Below, piece by piece: positions 57,898 through 64,000 of a stretch of 64,000 nucleotides of DNA. Both the position numbers and the translations under genes were made by a program. The notes beneath the pieces were generated by a model, which saw only the letters and a list, made by a program, of their open reading frames with translations, had not been told where the DNA came from and made no database searches. The stretch covers positions 62,001-126,000 of the forward strand of contig NZ_RCDA01000005.1 in NCBI RefSeq assembly GCF_003664325.1. Reading direction: 5' to 3'. The stretch is from Alkalispirillum mobile. GTDB lineage: Bacteria > Pseudomonadota > Gammaproteobacteria > Nitrococcales > Halorhodospiraceae. Positions within the stretch are counted from its first letter, which is position 1. Every line of letters begins with the position of its first letter.

Positions 57898-58752
57898 TCA
57901 GGCGCCGTCGTCGGCGGCTTTCTGGTCCAGCGCCAACTGGTAGAGCCGGTTCCGTGGGGCACCGGTGATCCTGGCCGCCACCCTGGCCGCCCGCTTGACC
58001 GGCAGCTCGTCCAACAGAGGGCCCAGCACCGCCAGCAGGGCGGCGTCGTCACTGACCGCAGGGGGGGCACCGGCCAGCATGACCACGAACTCCCCGCGCC
58101 GCTGATCCGGGTCCGCCTCCACCTGCCGGACCAGGGCTGCCAGCGGGCCGCGCAACACCGTCTCCCAGGTCTTGGTCAATTCCCGGGCGACCACCGCCTG
58201 GCGCTCACCGCCGAAGACCTCTGCCATATCCCCGAGGCTGGCCAGGATCCTGTGACTGGCCTCCAACAGCACCAGCGTACGCGGCTCCGAGGCTAGTGCC
58301 GCCAGGGCCTTGCGCCGCGGCCCCGGCCGGGCGGGCAGGAACCCCTCGAAGCAGAAACGATCGGTGGGCAGCCCGGCCACCGACAACGCTGCCATCACGG
58401 CACTGGGGCCGGGTACGGGGCTGACCCGCACCCCTGCGTCGATACAAGCCGTGACCAGCCGGTAACCGGGGTCACTCACCAGCGGCGTACCGGCGTCGGA
58501 GACCAATGCGACGTCCTCGCCCCCCTGGAGCCGCTGGATCAACCCGGGCACCTGGCGGGTCTCGTTATGCTCGTGCACGGCCACCAGGCGGGCCTGGATA
58601 CCGTAATGACCCAACAACTGACCGGTGTGCCGGGTGTCCTCCGCCGCCACCACGGCCACACCGGCCAGCACCTCGCGGGCGCGCTGGCTGATATCGCCAC
58701 GATTCCCGATGGGTGTCGCCACCACGAAAAGGGTGCCCTGCAGGTTTGACAC
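57898..58752 (-). CDS. rsmI: 16S rRNA 2'-O-methyltransferase RsmI
   Basis: A 284-aa tetrapyrrole-methylase-fold enzyme that methylates the ribose of C1402. V-A-T-P-I-G-N-R-G-D-I opens the protein; A-E-D-T-R-H-T, S-D-A-G-T-P-L-V-S-D-P-G and P-G-P-S-A-V are the SAM-site motifs. It is divergent from lpoA; the 119-bp gap between them must hold both promoters. Confidence 0.97.
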   Translation of the reverse strand: MSNLQGTLFVVATPIGNRGDISQRAREVLAGVAVVAAEDTRHTGQLLGHYGIQARLVAVHEHNETRQVPGLIQRLQGGEDVALVSDAGTPLVSDPGYRLVTACIDAGVRVSPVPGPSAVMAALSVAGLPTDRFCFEGFLPARPGPRRKALAALASEPRTLVLLEASHRILASLGDMAEVFGGERQAVVARELTKTWETVLRGPLAALVRQVEADPDQRRGEFVVMLAGAPPAVSDDAALLAVLGPLLDELPVKRAARVAARITGAPRNRLYQLALDQKAADDGA

Positions 58753-58871
58753 GACAAGCTCCCAGTAATGATACTTTTCGGCTCAGGGAACGCTTTGTAC
58801 CAGCTCCACCCCCAAAGGACCATGCCCGCGCCGGTCCGCGGCACCCGATCCGCCTACCCCGCCGGCCAGAG

Positions 58872-60764
58872 ATGATCACCATGCGCTATCGCCTTCTAGC
58901 CGTTCTGCTACTCACCACCCTCCTTTACGCCTGCGCGCCGCCGGAGCCGCCGGCGCCCGAGCCGGAAGTCCCGCCGGCGGAAACGGCCCGGGAGCAGGCC
59001 GAACGCGGCGAAAAGGCCGCACGCCGCGGTGACCCCGAAACGGCCGAGGCGCATTTCCGGGCCGCCCTAGAGGCCGCGCCGGAGGACGATGAGGCAGCCA
59101 CCTGGACCCTGCGCCTGGCGGAGATGCAGGCTGACATGGGCCAGACGGCGCGGGTACGCGACCACCTGGAGGACCTTGCGGACGTCTCCCTGGACGAAAC
59201 CCAGGAGGCGCGCAAGCAGCTGCTGGAAGCAAGCCTGAAGCTCGCGAGCGGTCAGGTGCTGTCCGCCTGGCGCACCATTCAGCCCATGACCCCACCCGAT
59301 GCCTTCGCCGAGCGCTACTACCAGGTCAGGGCCGGGGCGCTGGAGCAACTCGACCTGCCGGTGGACGCCGCCCGGGCACTGGTGGAGCGCAGTGAATGGC
59401 TGTCGGATGAGCAGGCCCTGAAACACAATCACGAACAGACCTGGTCGCTGCTGGACAACGCTCCGCTGGGCAGTCTGCAGGACCGGCGCCCGGTCTCCGC
59501 CGACCGGCTGGGCGGCTGGATCGAACTGGCCTGGCTGGTGCGCAACTACCGCCTGGAGCCGCGCCAGCTGGACGATGCCCTGGCCCGCTGGGAACGCCAG
59601 TTCCCCGACCACCCGGGCGGCCCCCACGTGCTGGCTCATACCGTCGGCGAGTACCGGGAACGGGTGATCGAGCCGGAGGAAATCGCCGTGCTCCTGCCGC
59701 TGAGCGGCCCGCTGGCGGACGCCGGCCAGGCCATCCGCGACGGGATCATGGCCGCCCACCTGGCCGGCGACGGTGGCGGCCCCGACATCCGCATCCTGGA
59801 CAGCGCCGGCCAGGAGATCATCCCCCTGTACCGGCAGGCGGTGGAGGACGGCGCCGACCTGGTGATCGGCCCATTGGAAAAAGACCAGGTGGACGCCCTG
59901 GCCCGCGCCGATGACCTTCCGGTCCCGGTGCTGGCACTGAACACGGTCTCCCGCGGCATCGAGAGCATACCCGGGCTCTACCAGTTTGGCCTGGCCCCGG
60001 AGGACGACGCCGCCGAGGCCGCGCGCCACGCCCGCGACAGGGGCTGGCAGCGCGCGCTGGTGCTGGTCCCCGACGGCAACTGGGGTGAACGGCTCGCCGA
60101 AGCCTTCACCGAGGCCTTCGAGGCCGAGGGCGGCGAGGTGCTGGAGCGGCAGCGGTTCCAATCCGACCGTTCAGACCACAGCCAGCCATTGCGCGCGCTG
60201 CTGAACCTGGACATTGGAGAGCGTCGCGCCCGCCAGCTGCGCTCCACCCTGCAGCGCAGCGTGGAGCACGTGGACCGCCGGCGCCAGGACGCGGAGTTCC
60301 TCTTCCTGGGTGCAACCGCACCGCAGGCACGGCTGGTGGTGACGCAGCTGCATTACCACCAGGGCGTTGGCCTCCCGGTGCTCGGCACCTCGCACATGCA
60401 CGCCAGCCAGCCGGACCAGGAACTCTGGAGCGACCTGGAGGGCGTGCTGTTCATGGAAACACCGTGGATGCTGAACGCCGGTGTGCGGACCGACGACGGC
60501 CTGGACCGTGCCACCCTGGAGGAGCTCTGGCCCGAACCCATGGCCAGCCATGGCCGTCTGTTCGCCCTGGGCGTGGACGCTTACCGGCTTGTCCCCTACG
60601 TGGAGCTGCTGCGGGAACGGGGCGGCGAGCGCATCGACGGCTTCAGCGGCCGGCTGGAAATGGACGAGCGGGGGCGCATCCTCCGCGGCCTGCTGCCTGC
60701 CCGCTATGGCGGTGAGGGCCCGGAGTTGCTGCGCGAGGAGGCCGCGGAGGAGCTGACCCTGTGA
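58872..60764 (+). CDS. lpoA: Penicillin-binding protein activator LpoA
   Basis: A 630-aa outer-membrane lipoprotein that activates PBP1a. A lipobox L-L-Y-A-C near residue 20 follows a short hydrophobic signal. The N-terminal half (about 30-250) is helical and TPR-like; the C-terminal half has the periplasmic-binding-protein fold, with I-A-V-L-L-P-L-S-G-P-L and V-I-G-P-L motifs. Two starts are possible, ATG at 58872 or 58881; spacing from AGAG slightly favours 58881. It overlaps yraN by GTGA. Confidence 0.93.
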   Translation: MITMRYRLLAVLLLTTLLYACAPPEPPAPEPEVPPAETAREQAERGEKAARRGDPETAEAHFRAALEAAPEDDEAATWTLRLAEMQADMGQTARVRDHLEDLADVSLDETQEARKQLLEASLKLASGQVLSAWRTIQPMTPPDAFAERYYQVRAGALEQLDLPVDAARALVERSEWLSDEQALKHNHEQTWSLLDNAPLGSLQDRRPVSADRLGGWIELAWLVRNYRLEPRQLDDALARWERQFPDHPGGPHVLAHTVGEYRERVIEPEEIAVLLPLSGPLADAGQAIRDGIMAAHLAGDGGGPDIRILDSAGQEIIPLYRQAVEDGADLVIGPLEKDQVDALARADDLPVPVLALNTVSRGIESIPGLYQFGLAPEDDAAEAARHARDRGWQRALVLVPDGNWGERLAEAFTEAFEAEGGEVLERQRFQSDRSDHSQPLRALLNLDIGERRARQLRSTLQRSVEHVDRRRQDAEFLFLGATAPQARLVVTQLHYHQGVGLPVLGTSHMHASQPDQELWSDLEGVLFMETPWMLNAGVRTDDGLDRATLEELWPEPMASHGRLFALGVDAYRLVPYVELLRERGGERIDGFSGRLEMDERGRILRGLLPARYGGEGPELLREEAAEELTL

Positions 60765-61141
60765 GCACACCCACGCCGCGCGCGCCGCACCTGCGGGTGG
60801 GCGCCGACGGGGAGGCGCAAGCCGCCGCCTACCTGCAGGCGCAGGGCCTGGCATTGCTCGAGCGGAACTACCGCTGCCGTGCGGGCGAGCTCGACCTGAT
60901 CATGCGCGACGATCGCGGCGTCGTGGTCTTCGTGGAGGTCCGGGTGCGCAGCAACCCGGATTACGGCGGTCCGCTGGCGTCCATCACCCCGCGCAAACAG
61001 CGTCGGCTGGCCCGGGCGGCCGCCCACTGGCTCCAGGCCCGCCGCCTTACCCATCAGGCCCTCTGCCGGTTCGATGTCGTCGCCTTCTCCGCGGACGGCC
61101 AGCCGGAATGGCTGCGCAACGCCTTCAGCGCCGCCCCCTGA
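60761..61141 (+). CDS. yraN: YraN/UPF0102 family nuclease-fold protein
   Basis: A 126-aa protein with a restriction-endonuclease-like fold. The family motifs are G-x3-E-x-x-A-x-x-Y-L, R-N-Y-R-C-R-A-G-E-L-D-L-I and V-F-V-E-V-R-V-R-S (V-K-x-R in most relatives). Function is unproven. GTG start at 60761 within the lpoA stop. Confidence 0.94.
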   Translation: MSTPTPRAPHLRVGADGEAQAAAYLQAQGLALLERNYRCRAGELDLIMRDDRGVVVFVEVRVRSNPDYGGPLASITPRKQRRLARAAAHWLQARRLTHQALCRFDVVAFSADGQPEWLRNAFSAAP

Positions 61142-61186
61142 CCCCGGCCAGCGCCGCGGGCGGCAATTGCCAAGGGAACGGCCTGA

Positions 61187-61822
<636 letters not shown>

Positions 61823-61856
61823 CCGGCGCCACCAGTTCGGGACCCTGCGGACGGCC

Positions 61857-62270
61857 CTACTTCACCACCCGCAGGTTCGGGCGGCCGCCGCCGTCCGGGC
61901 CGTCGGGCCCATCACCCTCGGGGCCACCACCCTCCGGCGGGGTGCCGTTGCCCCCCTCTTCGTCGCCCTCGCCGAAGAGCATGCCCTGCCCGTTCTCCCG
62001 GGCGTAGATGGCCATCACCGCCATCACGGGCACCCGCACTTCCTGCGCCACGCCGCCGAACCGGGCGGAGAACTCCACGGCCTCATTCCCCATGGTCAGG
62101 TGCTGCACCGCACGCGGCGCCACGTTGAGCACCAGTTTGCCGGCGTCCACGTATTCCATCGGGGCCAACAGGCCTTCATGCTCGGCGTTGACCAACAGAT
62201 AGGGGGTGAGCCCGTTATCCACGATCCACTCGTAAAGCGCGCGGATTAGATACGGTCTACTTGATGTCAT
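61857..62270 (-). CDS. sspB: ClpXP specificity-enhancing factor SspB
   Basis: A 137-aa adaptor delivering ssrA-tagged proteins to ClpXP. The N-terminal substrate-binding domain (about 1-105) begins R-P-Y-L-I-R-A-L-Y-E-W. A Gly/Pro/Asp-rich flexible linker leads to the C-terminal R-P-N-L-R-V-V-K, the ClpX-binding tail. The ATG at 62270 has GGAG at 6 nt. It lies 21 nt after sspA. Confidence 0.95.
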   Translation of the reverse strand: MTSSRPYLIRALYEWIVDNGLTPYLLVNAEHEGLLAPMEYVDAGKLVLNVAPRAVQHLTMGNEAVEFSARFGGVAQEVRVPVMAVMAIYARENGQGMLFGEGDEEGGNGTPPEGGGPEGDGPDGPDGGGRPNLRVVK

Positions 62271-62291
62271 CAATACTCCGTGTCAGACGCG

Positions 62292-62915
62292 TCAGTTGCG
62301 CATGACCTTCTCGATATCGGACAGTGACTTCTGGAATGAGGGGCGCTCGAACATGCGCTCCATGTACGCCTGCAGGTTCTCCGCCCGCCCGGGCAGGTCC
62401 ACGCCCAAGGCAGAGAGCCGCCAGAGCACCGGCAGCACCGCGCAGTCCATGACGCTCAACTCCTCGCTGAGCAGATAGGGATAGCCCTGGAACAGCGGGT
62501 CACTGGCTACCACGCCCTCACCGAGCTCCTTGCGCGCCGCGGCCTGGCCGCGCCCCTTGCCACCCGCCAACTGCTCCACCAGTGGATACCAGTCCCGCTC
62601 CACCCGCGAGACCACCAACCGGGCCTTGGCCCGGGAGACGGGATCCACCGGCATGAGCGGCGGGTGGGGATAGCGTTCGTCCAGGTACTCCACGATCACC
62701 CGCGAGTCGTACAACGACAGCTCACGGTCGACGAGCGTCGGCGTGGCGCAGTAGGGATTGAGCTCCTGCAGGTCCTCCGGTGGGTCCGACGGATCCACCG
62801 AGACCAGGTTGGCATCAATACCCTTCTCCGCCAACACAAAACGGACCCGATGGCTGTCCAGCGCATCAGGATCGGAATACAGTGTGATTACCGAACGTCG
62901 GTTCACTGCCCCCAT
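62292..62915 (-). CDS. sspA: Stringent starvation protein A (SspA)
   Basis: A 207-aa glutathione-S-transferase-fold RNA-polymerase-associated protein. The N-terminal thioredoxin-like domain has N-P-Y-C-A-T-P-T-L-V-D and the C-terminal helical domain ends R-P-S-F-Q-K-S-L-S. The ATG at 62915 was chosen over the TTG two codons upstream. Downstream of petC and before sspB, a common gammaproteobacterial order. Confidence 0.95.
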   Translation of the reverse strand: MGAVNRRSVITLYSDPDALDSHRVRFVLAEKGIDANLVSVDPSDPPEDLQELNPYCATPTLVDRELSLYDSRVIVEYLDERYPHPPLMPVDPVSRAKARLVVSRVERDWYPLVEQLAGGKGRGQAAARKELGEGVVASDPLFQGYPYLLSEELSVMDCAVLPVLWRLSALGVDLPGRAENLQAYMERMFERPSFQKSLSDIEKVMRN

Positions 62916-62993
62916 GGGCAAGACCCCTCGACCAGAAACGAAACCGCCCGGCCGCGGCGGAGCACGCCACGGCCAGGCCGGTGAAAGACCCCC

Positions 62994-63716
62994 TTAATGG
63001 ACGTCCTTCCAGTACTCGCGCTTCAGCGCATAGAAGATGACGGTCATGAACAGCAGGAAGAGGATCACCTTGAAACCCAGCTGCATGCGGTAGGCCTTGA
63101 TGGGCTCCGCTGCATAGGCCAGGAAGTTGGTGATATCCGCCGTGGCCTGCTGATACTCCTCCGGCGACATGATGCCCTGGCGATGCTCGGGCACCTCCAG
63201 GTCCACGATGTTGCCGTCGTCGTCACGCACCGCCTCCGGCATGCCCTGCAGGCTGGAGAGCACGTGCGGCATGGAGCTGCCGCCCAGCATCAGGTTATCC
63301 ACGCCGACATCGGAGGTGTCGTCCCGATAGAAGGTGTTGAGGAACTTGTAGATCCACTCCGCACCCAGGGACCGCCCGGTCAGCGACAGGTCCGGCGGTT
63401 CAATGCCGAACCACTCCTCGCCATCCGCCGGGTCCATGGAGGACATCATCGGATCATGGAACTCCTGTTCACCGAAGATCATGTTCTCGATGACGTCTTC
63501 CTCCTCCATACCCAGGTCCTGGGCCATCCGGTTCCACCGCAGGAGCTCCACCGAGTGGCAGCCCATGCAGTAGTTGACGAACAGCCCCGCACCACGCCGG
63601 ATGGAATCGGTGTCGTACGGATCAGCACTGAACTCCAGGCCATCCCTGGGGTCGGCGCTGCTGGCCCCGAGGGGGGCCAGCGCCAGCATTGCGATTAGCA
63701 GGAATCTCTTCATCAT
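62994..63716 (-). CDS. petC: Cytochrome c1 of the ubiquinol:cytochrome c oxidoreductase (bc1 complex)
   Basis: A 240-aa periplasm-facing haem protein. A signal peptide (about 1-21) precedes the haem site C50-M-G-C-H54. The M-P-H-V-L motif near residue 150 supplies the axial methionine, and the C-terminal helix (about 215-235) anchors it in the inner membrane. Its ATG overlaps the petB stop by one base (TGATG). Two Met codons in a row leave the start uncertain by 3 nt. Confidence 0.97.
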   Translation of the reverse strand: MMKRFLLIAMLALAPLGASSADPRDGLEFSADPYDTDSIRRGAGLFVNYCMGCHSVELLRWNRMAQDLGMEEEDVIENMIFGEQEFHDPMMSSMDPADGEEWFGIEPPDLSLTGRSLGAEWIYKFLNTFYRDDTSDVGVDNLMLGGSSMPHVLSSLQGMPEAVRDDDGNIVDLEVPEHRQGIMSPEEYQQATADITNFLAYAAEPIKAYRMQLGFKVILFLLFMTVIFYALKREYWKDVH

Positions 63717-64000
63717 CAGGACGTCACCCTTTCCGGAACCGGCTTGGTCTTCTCCAGATCGAACGCGGTGTAGACCCAGAGGAAGACGAAGTAACCGAAG
63801 TACACCAACGCGCAGATACGACCGATGATCGTGGTCATCGGCGTCACCGGCTGGGTACCGACGTAACCCAGGATGATGAACGCGGCCGCGAAGGCGAACA
63901 GCGCGATCTTGAAGCCCAGGCCACGATAGCGGATGGAACGCACCTTGCCGCGGTCGATCCAGGGCAGCAGGAACAGCACGCCGATGGCCGCCCCCATGGT
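63716..64000 (-). CDS. petB: Cytochrome b of the bc1 complex (C-terminal end, runs off right edge)
   Basis: The last 94 codons of cytochrome b. Visible are the L-P-W-I-D-R segment, typical of the loop after helix F, two or three hydrophobic helices and G-Y-V-G-T-Q-P-V-T-P. The haem-ligand helices lie outside the window. It is followed directly by petC, so petA should lie beyond the right edge. Confidence 0.95.
   Translation of the reverse strand, partial: TMGAAIGVLFLLPWIDRGKVRSIRYRGLGFKIALFAFAAAFIILGYVGTQPVTPMTTIIGRICALVYFGYFVFLWVYTAFDLEKTKPVPERVTS

Overview
This is about 64 kb of GC-rich (roughly two-thirds G+C) chromosome from a gammaproteobacterium. The complete mraZ-to-ftsZ cell-wall/division cluster, the rnpB-rsmI-lpoA-yraN-diaA neighbourhood, sspA/sspB next to cytochrome bc1 genes, and a doubled UvrA all fit the Chromatiales/Ectothiorhodospiraceae, for example Alkalilimnicola- or Halorhodospira-like organisms. 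That assignment is inference from gene content and order; no marker gene was searched. I saw no tRNA, insertion sequence, prophage or CRISPR array.

Layout. 1-4.97 kb: the start of a DosC-like globin-coupled sensor, cobalamin-dependent methionine synthase (metH) and a small lipoprotein. 5.1-8.3 kb: an FNR regulator converging on ubiU-ubiV-ubiT, the oxygen-independent ubiquinone hydroxylation genes, with a candidate FNR box upstream of ubiU. 8.4-12.1 kb: a zinc alcohol dehydrogenase coupled to a small membrane protein, then a polar amino-acid ABC importer. 12.2-18.0 kb: single genes (SRAP, SDR, FemAB-like, lytic transglycosylase, YigZ, DUF900 hydrolase). 18.0-28.0 kb: an Opp-type importer with unusually large permease and binding protein, split by an oppositely oriented FAD/Fe-S D-lactate-dehydrogenase-like gene. 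28.2-32.5 kb: a YeeE/YedE sulfur transporter behind an AT-rich dyad, a CigR-like exported protein, a DUF3775 protein, an FAD amine-oxidase-like protein and a metallo-beta-lactamase-fold hydrolase. 32.6-38.5 kb: a 1963-residue tandem UvrA.

38.5-57.3 kb: lpxC and the dcw cluster on the minus strand in the order mraZ, rsmH, ftsL, ftsI, murE, murF, mraY, murD, ftsW, murG, murC, murB, ddl, ftsQ, ftsA, ftsZ, lpxC. Almost every junction from mraZ to ftsQ is a 4-nt stop/start overlap or near-abutment. The cluster is led by a near-consensus sigma70 promoter followed by a 10-bp-period direct repeat that looks like the MraZ operator. 57.5-64 kb: RNase P RNA, rsmI, divergent lpoA-yraN-diaA, then sspB, sspA, petC and the end of petB.

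How it fits together. The fnr-ubiUVT block is a self-contained regulator plus anaerobic quinone pathway, and the bc1 genes and D-lactate dehydrogenase would use that quinone pool. The dcw block makes peptidoglycan precursors and the divisome, with lpoA and the lytic transglycosylase acting on the same wall. Start sites were chosen by ribosome-binding sites, stop/start overlaps and family length.
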